Source: Pseudomonas sp. 30_B
GTDB taxonomy: Bacteria; Pseudomonadota; Gammaproteobacteria; Pseudomonadales; Pseudomonadaceae
Direction: 5' to 3'
DNA length: 64,000 nucleotides
Assembly: GCF_017491605.1 (NCBI RefSeq)
Contig: NZ_JAFGYY010000007.1
Span: 1-64,000 of the forward strand
Shown: in pieces, positions 46,332-56,306 of the stretch
Numbering within the stretch: the first letter of the stretch is position 1
Layout: each line of letters starts with the position of its first letter
Notes under the pieces: generated by a model
The model's database searches: none
The model's input: only the letters and a program-made list of their open reading frames with translations
What the model was told of the DNA's origin: nothing
Translations under genes and position numbers: made by a program

Positions 46332-46455
46332 GAATTGTCCTTTGGCTGCACAGAAAAACCGTCCTCATGGATCGCGCCGCACGACAGCGGTTCAGTCCGA
46401 TCCGGGGAGGCGGTTAGAATAGCCGCCACTCCATCGGCCTTGCGAGTCCCGGCAC

Positions 46456-47402
<947 letters not shown>

Positions 47403-47852
47403 ATGGCCCGCAAGAACAAACCGCTGCCGCCCATGGAATGGCTCAAGCCCCGGCTGGCCGCCAGCCGGGCCATCGCCCTCGGCAGCTTCATCGGCCTGAT
47501 TCTGCTCATCGTCATCTGGGACGTGCTGTTCGCCGACGCCCATGGCGCCGCCCATTGGGTACCCTGGGTCGTCCTGGCGTTCAAGCTGCTGCCGCTGCTG
47601 GTGGTGGCGCCGGGCATCCTGATCGGCAGCGCGCGCGGCCATGCCTGGGCGTGCTACGTGATCAACCTGTACTTCATCCTGGGCGTGCTCAACGCCTTCG
47701 ATCCCAACCACGCCATTTTCGGCTGGGCGGAAATCATCCTCAGCGTGTCGCTGTTCTGTTCCGCACTGGTGTACACGCGCTGGCGCTTCCAGTACGACCG
47801 CAAGCGCGCTGGCGAAGGCGAAGAGCCGAAGCAGGAAGCGACGAGCGCCTGA
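47403..47852 (+). CDS. DUF2069 membrane protein
   Basis: The 149-residue protein has four membrane helices (AIALGSFIGLILLIVIWDVLF, VVLAFKLLPLLVVAPGIL, ACYVINLYFILGVLNAF and IILSVSLFCSALVYTRWRF) and a charged C-terminal tail. Its ATG follows the wrbA stop directly, giving an arsC-wrbA-DUF2069 operon. Its function is unknown. It is convergent with hda. Confidence 0.9.
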   Translation: MARKNKPLPPMEWLKPRLAASRAIALGSFIGLILLIVIWDVLFADAHGAAHWVPWVVLAFKLLPLLVVAPGILIGSARGHAWACYVINLYFILGVLNAFDPNHAIFGWAEIILSVSLFCSALVYTRWRFQYDRKRAGEGEEPKQEATSA

Positions 47853-47876
47853 TCTGCCGCGAGGGAAGCCTGGGCC

Positions 47877-48581
47877 TTACCAGCCCATGGTTTCCTTCAG
47901 GAAGGGAATGGTCAGCTTGCGCTGGGCCTGCAGCGAGGCCTTGTCCAGCTCGTCCAGCAGGTCGAAGAGGAACTGCATGCTGCGCGCACCGCGGGTGAGG
48001 ATGAAGCGCCCCACTTCGTCGGTCAGGTGCAGGCCACGGCGCGAAGCGCGCAGCTGCAGGGCACGGAGCTTCTCGTCGTCGGTCAGCGGATGCAGCTGGA
48101 AGATCAGCGAGAGGGTCAGGCGGGATTTCAGGTCCGGCAGCTTCACCGGCAGCTCGCGCGGCGACACCGAGGCCGACAGCAGCAGCTTGCGGCCGGAATC
48201 GCGCAGGCGGTTGAACAGGTGGAACAGCCCCTCTTCCCACTCCCGTTTGCCGGCCAGCGCATCGAGGTCGTCGAGGCACACCAGCTCGCGCTGTTCGAGG
48301 TTGTCGAAGATTTCCGGGCCGTACGGCACCAGGTCCGCCATCGGCAGGTAGACGGACGGCTCGCCCAGCTGTTCGGAACGGATGCAGGCGGCCTGCAACA
48401 GATGGCTGCGACCCACGCCTTCGGCGCCCCAGAGATAGATCAGGCTCTCCGTCCAGCCCGCTTCCGGTTCGCACAGACGCTCGACATAGCCCAGCGCCGC
48501 CGCATTGGCGCCGGGATAATAGTTGGCGAACGTTGCGTCATCACGCAGGCGTACGCTTAAGGGGAGCTGCATAGGAGTCAT
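47877..48581 (-). CDS. hda: DnaA regulatory inactivator Hda
   Basis: The 234-residue AAA+ homologue of DnaA has the beta-clamp-binding start MQLPLSVRLRDD (Gln-Leu-x-Leu type), a Walker A-like GAEGVGRSHLLQAA, Walker B LVCLDDLDAL and sensor II region SRRGLHLTDEV. With the clamp and ADP it promotes ATP hydrolysis by DnaA after initiation. The start is MTPMQLPL (48581), matching P. aeruginosa as I recall it. Confidence 0.95.
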   Translation of the reverse strand: MTPMQLPLSVRLRDDATFANYYPGANAAALGYVERLCEPEAGWTESLIYLWGAEGVGRSHLLQAACIRSEQLGEPSVYLPMADLVPYGPEIFDNLEQRELVCLDDLDALAGKREWEEGLFHLFNRLRDSGRKLLLSASVSPRELPVKLPDLKSRLTLSLIFQLHPLTDDEKLRALQLRASRRGLHLTDEVGRFILTRGARSMQFLFDLLDELDKASLQAQRKLTIPFLKETMGW

Positions 48582-48737
48582 GCGGGCCGGGCGTTTCTTC
48601 AATCGCGTGGGTGGGCCGTGGTGACTGAAAGTTTATCCAAATCAGAAGGATAACGCAGCTATTCAGTGCGGATCAGAGCGGCCGGGGCCTGGGAACGGGA
48701 CTTTGTCCACGCCCGGGCCCCGTCTCGACGGGCAAGG

Positions 48738-49778
48738 TTACCAGTGGAAGCGCAGGACGTTCGCCCGCGGCACGGCGGGATTCGGCACGGGCTGCCCGTT
48801 GGCATCCACCGCCGGCTGGGCCGGTTCGGCGGGCGATTCCTGCAGACGGGCCAGGGCCAGTTGTGCGCGCAGTTGCTCGGGGCTGGCGGTCACGTTGTAG
48901 ACCAGCTTGCCGCCCTGCACCAACACCAGCTTGGCGCCCATGGGCTCCAGCAGGCGCGACACCTCGGCATAGCGCGCCAGGTCAGCACCTTCGATCTGCA
49001 GCACCTGTGCGGTGGCCGAGCCGGCTGAACCGACGAAGCGCTGCGACAAGCGCTGGGAAACACCCAGCATCACCGCATCGGCCAGCGCATCGGGGGTATC
49101 ACCCTGGGCCTGGCCCTGTTCGCGGCTGTCGCCCATCCACACGCGCCAGGTGGCGGTCCACTTGCCGTCGGCTTCCTTGGCGTCCACCGCCAGCAGGGCA
49201 TCGGCGCCGTAGCGCTCGGAGGCGGATTTCAGCGCATCGGGCTGGGCGGCATTGAGATTTTCAGCGGTGCCGACCTGCTGCTCGCCGAGGTCGGCCATCG
49301 GCAGGCGCAGCGGCAGGCCGCGGCGCTGGGCGGCACGGTTCAGCGGCGCGGCGGCCTCCTGGCTGTCACCCACCAGGCTGCTGCCGTTGGCCCCCTCGTT
49401 CAGCCACCAGGCCAGCACGGACGGACGGCTGGCACCCCAGACCTGCAGACCGGCCTGGCGCAGCGCGTTGTCGGTGGCGGTCGGGTCGAAGTCGACCACC
49501 AGCGCCATGGGCGGGCCGTTTTCGTAACCGTACTGGCTGATCAACTGCTGCGGGTCCTTGAAGTAACCGGCCATTGCCGGGCTTTGCAGGCCACGGCTGT
49601 CGCCGGTCAGGCGCTGTACCAGGGTCTGCAGGGCACGGGTCAGGCCGGCGTTGCGTTCGTCCGGCTGCTGGGAGGCGACCGGCTCGTGGACCTGGTAAAG
49701 GTTGCCCAGCGTTTCAGCGAAGGTCGGCAGACTGAGCAGCGACAGGCAGAGGATCAACAAGCGGGCAGTCAGGCGCAT
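48738..49778 (-). CDS. DUF2066 periplasmic protein
   Basis: The 346-residue protein has a signal peptide (MRLTARLLILCLSLLSLPTFA) and the DUF2066 pattern (LYQVHEPVASQQPDERNAGLTRALQTLV, then RQAGLQVWGASRPSVLAWWL). The function is unknown. It is divergent from purM and followed by hda, a conserved order in Pseudomonas. Confidence 0.9.
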   Translation of the reverse strand: MRLTARLLILCLSLLSLPTFAETLGNLYQVHEPVASQQPDERNAGLTRALQTLVQRLTGDSRGLQSPAMAGYFKDPQQLISQYGYENGPPMALVVDFDPTATDNALRQAGLQVWGASRPSVLAWWLNEGANGSSLVGDSQEAAAPLNRAAQRRGLPLRLPMADLGEQQVGTAENLNAAQPDALKSASERYGADALLAVDAKEADGKWTATWRVWMGDSREQGQAQGDTPDALADAVMLGVSQRLSQRFVGSAGSATAQVLQIEGADLARYAEVSRLLEPMGAKLVLVQGGKLVYNVTASPEQLRAQLALARLQESPAEPAQPAVDANGQPVPNPAVPRANVLRFHW

Positions 49779-49987
49779 GGCGGGCTCTCGCGGAAGAATC
49801 GGGACGCCGCATCGTGCGAGGCGGCAAAGAAGGCCTATACCTTAAACAGCCGTCCAGCCAGCGGCAACAGCGCGAGATGGCCGCTGCCGGGCAAGCCTGA
49901 TAAAATCCCGCGCCTCCCGCGCAGGCTGAGCGCGCCGATGGCGTGCTCTGGCCGCAAGACGAATCACCCCTCTATAGGCCTGGATTT

Positions 49988-51049
49988 ATGAGCAACAAGC
50001 AACCCTCGTTGAGCTACAAGGACGCCGGTGTGGACATCGACGCCGGCGAAGCCCTGGTCGAACGCATCAAAGGCGTCGCCAAGCGCACCGCGCGTCCGGA
50101 AGTGATGGGCGGCCTGGGTGGCTTCGGCGCTCTGTGCGAAATCCCGGCCGGCTACAAGCAGCCCGTGCTGGTCTCCGGCACCGACGGCGTCGGCACCAAG
50201 CTGCGCCTGGCGCTGAACCTGAACAAGCACGACAGCATCGGCCAGGACCTGGTCGCCATGTGCGTGAACGACCTGGTCGTGTGCGGCGCCGAGCCGCTGT
50301 TCTTCCTCGACTACTACGCCACCGGCAAGCTCAACGTCGACGTGGCCGCCACCGTGGTCACCGGCATCGGCGCCGGCTGCGAACTGGCCGGCTGCTCCCT
50401 GGTCGGTGGTGAAACCGCCGAAATGCCGGGCATGTACGAAGGCGAAGACTACGACCTGGCCGGCTTCTGCGTCGGCGTGGTGGAAAAATCGGAAATCATC
50501 GACGGCTCGAAAGTGGTCGCCGGCGACGCCCTGATCGCCCTGCCCTCCTCCGGCCCGCACTCCAACGGCTACTCGCTGATCCGCAAGATCATCGAAGTCT
50601 CCGGCGCCGACATCGAAGCCACCCAACTGGACGGCAAGCCCCTGGCCGACCTGCTGATGGCCCCGACCCGCATCTACGTGAAGCCGCTGCTGCAGCTGAT
50701 CAAGCAGACCGGCGCGGTCAAGGCCATGGCCCACATCACCGGCGGCGGCCTGCTGGACAACATCCCGCGCGTACTGCCGGACAACGCCCAGGCCGTGATC
50801 GACGTGGCCAGCTGGCAGCGCCCGGCGGTCTTCGACTGGCTGCAGGAAAAAGGCAACGTCGACGAGACCGAGATGCACCGCGTGCTGAACTGCGGCGTGG
50901 GCATGGTCATCTGCGTGGCCCAGGACCAGGTCGAAGCGTCGCTCAAGGCCCTGCGTGACGCCGGCGAGCAGCCGTGGGTCATCGGCAGCATCGACGCCTG
51001 TGCCGCCGACGCCGAGCGCGTGGTCCTGAACAACCTGAAAGGCCACTGA
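49988..51049 (+). CDS. purM: Phosphoribosylformylglycinamidine cyclo-ligase (AIR synthase)
   Basis: The 353-residue ATP-dependent cyclase of purine synthesis has [20 protein letters not shown], the glycine-rich [24 protein letters not shown] and [16 protein letters not shown]. Its stop shares a base with the purN ATG (TGATG), so the two enzymes, steps 5 and 3 of the pathway, are co-expressed. Confidence 0.98.
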   Translation: MSNKQPSLSYKDAGVDIDAGEALVERIKGVAKRTARPEVMGGLGGFGALCEIPAGYKQPVLVSGTDGVGTKLRLALNLNKHDSIGQDLVAMCVNDLVVCGAEPLFFLDYYATGKLNVDVAATVVTGIGAGCELAGCSLVGGETAEMPGMYEGEDYDLAGFCVGVVEKSEIIDGSKVVAGDALIALPSSGPHSNGYSLIRKIIEVSGADIEATQLDGKPLADLLMAPTRIYVKPLLQLIKQTGAVKAMAHITGGGLLDNIPRVLPDNAQAVIDVASWQRPAVFDWLQEKGNVDETEMHRVLNCGVGMVICVAQDQVEASLKALRDAGEQPWVIGSIDACAADAERVVLNNLKGH

Positions 51050-51699
51050 TGTCCACACCTTGCAATGTCGTGGTGCTGATTTCCGGCTCCGGCAGCAACC
51101 TGCAAGCCCTGATCGACAGCCTCGCCGACGCCCCGTCGTCGGCGGTGATCCGCGCGGTGGTATCCAACCGCGCGGACGCCTACGGCCTTGAGCGCGCGCG
51201 CAAGGCCGGCATCGAGACCTGCGTCCTCGACCACAAGGCCTATGCCGATCGTGAAAGCTTCGATGCCGCGCTGGTCCAGGCCATCGACGGCTTCAGCCCC
51301 GACCTGGTGCTGCTCGCCGGCTTCATGCGCATCCTCAGCCCCGGCTTCGTGCGCCACTACCACGGCCGCCTGTTGAACATCCATCCGTCCCTGCTGCCCA
51401 AGTACAAGGGCCTGCACACGCACCAGCGCGCGCTGGAAGCCGGCGACGCGGAACATGGCTGCAGCGTGCACTTCGTCACGGAGGAACTTGATGGAGGTCC
51501 TCTGGTCGTACAGGCGGCAATACCGGTACAGTCTGTCGACACGCCGGAGACGCTGGCGCAGCGCGTTCACTTGCAGGAGCACGTGATCTACCCGCTGGCC
51601 ATGCACTGGTTCGCCGAAGGCCGTTTGCGCCTGGGCGAGCAAGGCGCCACGCTGGATGGGGAGCCTCTCCCCGCCTCCGGCTATTCGTACCGAACCTAG
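51049..51699 (+). CDS. purN: Phosphoribosylglycinamide formyltransferase (GART)
   Basis: The 216-residue enzyme transfers a formyl group from 10-formyl-THF to GAR. It has SGSGSNLQALIDSL for substrate binding, LLAGFMRILSPGFV, the NIHPSLLPKYKG loop with catalytic Asn and His, and Asp in EELDGGPLVVQ. It starts at ATG 51049. Confidence 0.98.
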   Translation: MSTPCNVVVLISGSGSNLQALIDSLADAPSSAVIRAVVSNRADAYGLERARKAGIETCVLDHKAYADRESFDAALVQAIDGFSPDLVLLAGFMRILSPGFVRHYHGRLLNIHPSLLPKYKGLHTHQRALEAGDAEHGCSVHFVTEELDGGPLVVQAAIPVQSVDTPETLAQRVHLQEHVIYPLAMHWFAEGRLRLGEQGATLDGEPLPASGYSYRT

Positions 51700-51709
51700 G
51701 AGATTCGTG

Positions 51710-52426
51710 ATGCGTAGAGCCCTGCTGTTCCTGATGGCAGTACTGACCCTGCCGGCACAGGCTTTCGAGCTGAAGCCGTTCGAGGCCAGCTACACCGCCG
51801 ACTGGAAACAGATGCCGATCAGCGGGACCGCCTCCCGCAGCCTCAAGCAAGGCGACGGCGGTCGCTGGGAACTGGATTTCAAGGCGTCGATGCTGCTCGC
51901 CAGCCTCACCGAAAGCAGCACCTTCAAAGTCGAAAATGACGTCTACATGCCCCTGACCTACCGTTGGGCGCGTGAAGGTCTGGGCAAGAACAAGCAGACC
52001 GAGCTCGATTTCGATTGGGCCGAGAAGCAGGTGCTGGGCAGCGACCGCGGCGACCAGGTGCGCCAGCCGCTGAACAAGGGCCAGCTGGACAAGTCCACCT
52101 ACCAGCTCGCGCTGCAGCACGACGTTGCCGTCGGCAAGAAGGCCATGAGCTACCAGGTGATCGAGGGTACCGAGACCGATACCTACGATTTCCGCGTGCT
52201 CGGCGAGGAAAAGGTCCGCACCCAGGCCGGCCTGATCACCGCCATCAAGGTAGAGCGCGTGCGCGACCCCACCAAGAGCAACCGCAAGACCATCCTCTGG
52301 TTCGCCAAGGATTGGGACTTCCTGCTCGTGCGCCTGTATCAGCAGGAGTCCGACGGCAAGGAGTACCAGATCATGCTCAAGGACGGCACCGTGGGCGGCA
52401 AGACCGTCCAGGGCGAAAAGGGCTGA
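51710..52426 (+). CDS. DUF3108 periplasmic protein
   Basis: The 238-residue protein has a signal peptide (MRRALLFLMAVLTLPAQA), then FELKPFEASYTADWKQMPISG as in DUF3108. The rest is beta-rich with the block WAEKQVLGSDRGDQVRQPL and KDWDFLLVRLYQQESDGKEY. AGGAG precedes the ATG, 10 bp after purN. The function is unknown. Confidence 0.9.
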   Translation: MRRALLFLMAVLTLPAQAFELKPFEASYTADWKQMPISGTASRSLKQGDGGRWELDFKASMLLASLTESSTFKVENDVYMPLTYRWAREGLGKNKQTELDFDWAEKQVLGSDRGDQVRQPLNKGQLDKSTYQLALQHDVAVGKKAMSYQVIEGTETDTYDFRVLGEEKVRTQAGLITAIKVERVRDPTKSNRKTILWFAKDWDFLLVRLYQQESDGKEYQIMLKDGTVGGKTVQGEKG

Positions 52427-52441
52427 TCCTTCAGCGCAACG

Positions 52442-52469
52442 AAAAAGCCGGGCAACTGCCCGGCTTTTT
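52442..52469 (+). terminator. Terminator of the purM-purN-DUF3108 operon
   Basis: AAAAAGCCGGGC/GCCCGGCTTTTTT with an AACT loop and T run. Confidence 0.92.
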
Positions 52470-52501
52470 TATTGCCTGTTCACTGCGGCGCAAGGCCCTT
52501 T

Positions 52502-52578
52502 GTAGGAGCGAGCTTGCTCGCGAACACTGTTCCCGGCTGCATCAGAGTCAAACGGTTCGCGAGCAAGCTCGCTCCTAC
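52502..52578. repeat. REPIN-like inverted repeat
   Basis: Perfect 24-nt arms (52502-52525, 52555-52578) of the GTAGGAGCGAGCTTGCTCGC family enclose 29 nt. It sits between the terminators of the two convergent genes. Confidence 0.9.
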
Positions 52579-52585
52579 CAAAAGC

Positions 52586-52614
52586 AAAAAAGCCGGGCGA
52601 TGCCCGGCCTTTTC
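52586..52614 (-). terminator. Terminator of the DUF2167 gene
   Basis: AAAAAAGCCGGGC/GCCCGGCCTTTT-type stem. The minus strand ends in a T run. Confidence 0.85.
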
Positions 52615-52625
52615 ATGCCCGCGAA

Positions 52626-53558
52626 TCAGCCTTCGTTCGACGGCTTGCGCTTGAAGCGGCGGGCGATCCAGCCGATGGCCAGTGCCGGGACGATCCACAG
52701 CTTCTTCAGCAGGATCAGCGCGGTGGCGAACAGCCCGGCCTTGGCGGCGACCTTGCCGGCGATCAGCGCGCCCAGGCCATAGGCGGCGACCTTGTCCATG
52801 CTCGGGTTGAAGTCCACGTAGCGGCTACCCGGATTGAACTCGGTCATCGCCAGCACCTTGCCGACGTTCTGCTCGATCTCCGGCAACTGCTCCATGCCGG
52901 CGACGAAGTTCAGCACCAGCACGCCTTTGCGGCCGAGCACGCGGATGTTGTAGTTCAGCGTGTGCTCCTTGCTGTCGCCGAACTTCAGCTCCTTGGCCCA
53001 GTAGAGCTTCTTCTCCGCGGCGTCATAGTGCGGCGGTGCGGCCCAGCCGATCAGCTGGATCGCCTCGAAACCCTGCTTCTCGCGCTCCGGGTTGGCCTCG
53101 CGCAGGTCGTCCTGCATCTCCTTGAGCATCTCGGCGTAGTCGATCTTCCCGGCGTCCTCGTCGGAGACGTAGCCACTCTCCTCGTACTGCACGGTCACCG
53201 CCCAGGCGGCGGGCTCGAAAGGCGACACGCCAGCGGGCATCAGCATGCCCAGCGGCGGCTCGGAGCTCGGCGGGTTACCCCAGGCTTCGAGCACGCGCTC
53301 AGAATCCTTGCCGTCGAGGAAGACGAAGTTTTCCGGCAGGTCGAAGGTGGCGAGGTTGTCGCCGACCACCACCTTGCCCTTCTGGAAGTGCAGGCTGGCG
53401 ACGAAGGTCTCGGGGGACATCTCCTCGTCCGACCCGGCGGCCTGTGCGGCGGCGGGCGCTGGGGCCTCGCTCTGGTTGGACGTGGCGGGGGCGGCGAACG
53501 CCGGAGCGGCGACGGCCTGGGCGAGCAATGCAACGAGGAAGAGGGCTTTACCATCCAT
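52626..53558 (-). CDS. DUF2167 membrane protein
   Basis: The 310-residue protein has a signal peptide (MDGKALFLVALLAQAVAAPAFA), an Ala/Pro linker and a conserved periplasmic domain (LHFQKGKVVVGDNLATFDLPENFVFLDGKDSERVL, then GYVSDEDAGKIDYAEMLKEM). A C-terminal membrane helix (GLFATALILLKKLWIVPALAIGW) with a positive tail (RRFKRKP) ends it. The function is unknown. AGGAG is 8 nt before ATG 53558. Confidence 0.87.
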   Translation of the reverse strand: MDGKALFLVALLAQAVAAPAFAAPATSNQSEAPAPAAAQAAGSDEEMSPETFVASLHFQKGKVVVGDNLATFDLPENFVFLDGKDSERVLEAWGNPPSSEPPLGMLMPAGVSPFEPAAWAVTVQYEESGYVSDEDAGKIDYAEMLKEMQDDLREANPEREKQGFEAIQLIGWAAPPHYDAAEKKLYWAKELKFGDSKEHTLNYNIRVLGRKGVLVLNFVAGMEQLPEIEQNVGKVLAMTEFNPGSRYVDFNPSMDKVAAYGLGALIAGKVAAKAGLFATALILLKKLWIVPALAIGWIARRFKRKPSNEG

Positions 53559-53678
53559 AGGGAAATCTCCTGAATCAATCCATGATCCGGTGACCGCCTG
53601 ACGCGGTCCGGGGAGTGAAGTGTGGCACCTCGCCACAACTTATGTAACAGGAAATTTCTCCACAGCCGGCGCAGGCAC

Positions 53679-53706
53679 AAAAAAGCCGGGCATAGGCCCG
53701 GCTTTC
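53679..53706 (-). terminator. Terminator after the glutathione peroxidase gene
   Basis: AAAAAAGCCGGGC/GCCCGGCTTT stem, 16 bp after the stop on the minus strand. Confidence 0.85.
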
Positions 53707-53721
53707 CGACACCCCCACGGC

Positions 53722-54279
53722 TCATGGCTGGCTGGCGATAGCCTTCTCGATCGCTGCCTGCAGCTCGGGATCGTCCGGTTTGGTCAGGCTGGAAAATTCC
53801 GCCACGACCTTGCCCTGGCGATCCACCACGTATTTGAAGAAGTTCCAGCGCGGCGCCTGGTCGGCCTGCTGGGCAAGATCCTTGAACAGCGGGATGGCGT
53901 CGTCGCCACGGACATGCTGCACCGAGGTCATGTTGAAGGTCACGCCGTAATTGCCATAGCAGATCTTCGCAGTCTCGGCGGCGTCGGCGTCTTCCTGCTT
54001 GAAGTCGTCGGAGGGCACGCCCAGCACTTCCAGACCCTGGCCCTTGTACTTCTGGTAGACGGCCTCGAGGCCCTTGAACTGCGGGGTGAAGCCGCAGTGG
54101 CTGGCGGTGTTCACCACCACCAGCGGCTTGCCGGCGTACAGCTCGCACAGGTCGAGCACATCCTTGGAGCGCAGCTTGGGCAACTCGCCCTGGGTCTTGA
54201 GCAGCGCCGGGCAGTCGGCGGCTTGCGCGGCCAGCGGCAGCAGGAGGGACAGGGCGAGCAGGGAAAGACGGGCAGACAT
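53722..54279 (-). CDS. Periplasmic glutathione peroxidase-family protein (Cys type)
   Basis: The 185-residue protein has a signal peptide (to about residue 20) and a GPx fold with [18 protein letters not shown] (peroxidatic Cys). The usual PCNQFGxQEPG segment is altered to PSDDFKQED, so the canonical resolving Cys and first Gln are missing. The Trp and Asn of the tetrad are in [11 protein letters not shown]. It is probably a thiol peroxidase with a modified reductant. From memory, PA1287 of PAO1 has the same place. Confidence 0.88.
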   Translation of the reverse strand: MSARLSLLALSLLLPLAAQAADCPALLKTQGELPKLRSKDVLDLCELYAGKPLVVVNTASHCGFTPQFKGLEAVYQKYKGQGLEVLGVPSDDFKQEDADAAETAKICYGNYGVTFNMTSVQHVRGDDAIPLFKDLAQQADQAPRWNFFKYVVDRQGKVVAEFSSLTKPDDPELQAAIEKAIASQP

Positions 54280-54327
54280 GGCGGTGATCCTCGAATTATT
54301 CCGCCACGCTACGCTGCGCGGCGGGGC

Positions 54328-54450
54328 TCAGCAACTGCCCATCCCCAGCTGCATCAGCGCCAGCCCGCCACGCTGCCAGCCCCACCAGGCAAGGCCGGCC
54401 AGCGCCAGGCTGATACCCAGCGCCAACACGATCGCCAGAGGACGCCTCAC
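54328..54450 (-). CDS. 40-residue membrane protein coupled to the MFS gene
   Basis: GTG 54450 overlaps the MFS stop (GTGA) and opens a 40-codon frame, MRRPLAIVLALGISLALAGL then AWWGWQRGGLALMQLGMGSC, ending TGA at 54328. It has two Arg, one hydrophobic helix (about residues 5-24), Trp-rich middle and Cys end. This is short, but the overlap and helix support translation. It may be a small regulator or stabiliser of the transporter. I recall similar very short Pseudomonas proteins. Confidence 0.6.
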   Translation of the reverse strand: MRRPLAIVLALGISLALAGLAWWGWQRGGLALMQLGMGSC

Positions 54451-55649
54451 GCCGCCCCCAGCACCGCCCGCTCGACCGGGCGTTCGCGCACCGGCCAGTT
54501 GAGCAGGCCAGCGAGCAGGCTGAGAAGAATGGAAATCTGCCAGACCAGATCGTAGTTGCCGGTGTGGTCGTACACGTAACCACCCAGCCAACCGCCGAGG
54601 AAGGCACCGATCTGGTGGAACAGGAAGGTGATGCCGCCAAGCATCGACAGGTTGCGCACACCGAACAGCGTGGCCACGGTGCCGTTGGTGAGCGGCACAG
54701 TAGAGAGCCACAGCAGGCCCATGGCGATGCCGAAGGCGTAGGCCGTCCATACCGTCAGCGGCGCCCAGAGGAAGGCGACGATCACCACGCCACGCAGCAG
54801 GTACAGGCCGGTAAGCAGCTTGGGCTTGCTCATCCGCCCGCCGAGCCAGCCGGCGATGTAGGTGCCGAACACATTGAACAGCCCCACCAGCGCCAGCACC
54901 GTGGTGCCGACAGTGGCCGGCAGATGGCGGTCCACCAGGTAGGCCGGCAGGTGCACGCCAATGAACACCACCTGGAAGCCGCAGACGAAGAAACCCAGCG
55001 ACAGCAGCCAGAACCCGGAATGCCCGGCCGCCTCGCGCAGCGCCTCGCCGAGGGTCTGCTCGTGGCCCTGCACGGGCAGCGGCTTGTCGCGCATCAGCGC
55101 TGCCAGCGGGACGATGAAGGCCACCAGCAGCCCCAGCGCAAGCAGCGCGGCGGACCAGCCCAGCCAACTGATCAGTCCGAGGGTGCCCGGCAGCATGGCG
55201 AACTGGCCGAAGGAGCCGGCCGCCGCCGAGATGCCCATGGCCATGCTGCGGCGCTCCAGTGGCACCGCGCGGCCGACTGCGCCGAGGATCACCGAGAACG
55301 ACGTGCCCGAAAGGCCGATACCGATCAGCAGGCCGGCGCTCAGCGACAGGCTGAAGGCCGAGTCGGAATACCCCATCAGCACCAGGCCGATGGCGTAGAG
55401 AATGCCGCCCACCAGCACTGTGCGCATGGCGCCGAAGCGGTCGGCGATGGCCCCGGTGAAGGGCTGGGCGATGCCCCAGATGAGGTTCTGCAGGGCGATG
55501 GCGAAGGCGAAGGTTTCGCGCCCCCAGCCGAACTCGGCGCTCATCGGCGCCAGGAACAGGCCGAAACCATGGCGGATGCCCAGGGACAGGGCCAGGATCA
55601 GGGCGCCGGACAGGAGTATCCAGAACCCTGTGCGCGATAGCTTCGACAT
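54447..55649 (-). CDS. MFS transporter (12-helix, monocarboxylate-porter-like)
   Basis: The 400-residue protein has twelve predicted helices, with motif A-like GAIADRFGAMRTVLVGG after helix 2 and FNVFGTYIAGWLGGRMSKPK after helix 8. The halves are joined at about residue 190-205 (RDKPLPVQGHEQTLGEALRE). It resembles MFS group OFA/CynX-like carriers; the substrate is unknown. A palindrome that may bind the MarR protein lies 15-28 bp upstream. The small coupled ORF and the peroxidase follow. Confidence 0.9.
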   Translation of the reverse strand: MSKLSRTGFWILLSGALILALSLGIRHGFGLFLAPMSAEFGWGRETFAFAIALQNLIWGIAQPFTGAIADRFGAMRTVLVGGILYAIGLVLMGYSDSAFSLSLSAGLLIGIGLSGTSFSVILGAVGRAVPLERRSMAMGISAAAGSFGQFAMLPGTLGLISWLGWSAALLALGLLVAFIVPLAALMRDKPLPVQGHEQTLGEALREAAGHSGFWLLSLGFFVCGFQVVFIGVHLPAYLVDRHLPATVGTTVLALVGLFNVFGTYIAGWLGGRMSKPKLLTGLYLLRGVVIVAFLWAPLTVWTAYAFGIAMGLLWLSTVPLTNGTVATLFGVRNLSMLGGITFLFHQIGAFLGGWLGGYVYDHTGNYDLVWQISILLSLLAGLLNWPVRERPVERAVLGAA

Positions 55650-55663
55650 CGTTTGCTCCTACA

Positions 55664-55677
55664 CGGGTATATACCCG
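55664..55677. promoter_or_regulatory. Perfect palindrome CGGGTATATACCCG, candidate MarR operator
   Basis: A 14-bp perfect palindrome 15 bp upstream of the MFS start. Its TATATA core could also serve as the -10 element. It is nearly repeated in front of the MarR gene at 56137. Confidence 0.6.
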
Positions 55678-55714
55678 CTTTTAATCGTTGATCCAGATTG
55701 CACGCCGGCCGCCG

Positions 55715-56131
55715 CTAGCACTCCAACTCGGCCAACTCATCCAGCAAGGCTTCCAGCTGACGGCGCTTGTCCTCGCCCAGGTGCGCCGCCACATCCCGCT
55801 GCGCCGCATCCCAGGCCTCGCGGCCCAGTTCGATGCGCGCCAGCCCTTCCGGGGTCAGCACCACGATACGGTTGCGCTGGTCTTCACCCTCGGCCAGGCG
55901 CACCAGCCCCTCGGCTTCCAGCGGCTTGAGGTTGCGTCCGAGGGTACTGCGGTCCAGCCCCATGGCTTCGGCCAGATCGGAAATGCTCGGCTGCTCCAGA
56001 CGCGACAGGTGCCGCAACAGGGAAAATTGCGGCGTGGTCAGCCCGATACCCTTCAGGGCATCGTCATAGACACGGGTGACCGCACGGGCGGAGCGGCGCA
56101 GCTTGGTACAGAGGCATTGGGTCGTCAGCAT
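55715..56131 (-). CDS. MarR-family transcriptional regulator
   Basis: The 138-residue winged-helix protein has TTPQFSLLRHLSRLEQPSIS, helix-turn-helix DLAEAMGLDRSTLGRNLKPL and wing EAEGLVRLAEGEDQRNRIVV. MarR proteins are dimers that repress and are relieved by small phenolics or thiol oxidation; Cys6 and Cys8 are near the N-terminus. It is adjacent to the MFS gene on the same strand. It probably represses both genes through the GTATATAC palindromes. Confidence 0.92.
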   Translation of the reverse strand: MLTTQCLCTKLRRSARAVTRVYDDALKGIGLTTPQFSLLRHLSRLEQPSISDLAEAMGLDRSTLGRNLKPLEAEGLVRLAEGEDQRNRIVVLTPEGLARIELGREAWDAAQRDVAAHLGEDKRRQLEALLDELAELEC

Positions 56132-56136
56132 GGATA

Positions 56137-56150
56137 CGTGTATATACCCG
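56137..56150. promoter_or_regulatory. Palindrome variant CGTGTATATACCCG upstream of marR
   Basis: Differs at one base from the palindrome before the MFS gene. It ends only 6 bp before the MarR ATG, so if TATATA is its -10 the transcript would be almost leaderless. Confidence 0.55.
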
Positions 56151-56306
56151 CAATTGACGCTGCGTCAACGCCCGTCGCGACCGATTGTCCCATCTGCCAG
56201 ATCGCCACGTTGGCACAGCCAAGGGCATCGCACGGAGCCAGCCGTATAACTTTGGCCATCCAGCCCCGCGCATTCGACGGGGCGCATCCCGCTCCGAGGT
56301 CCCCCG

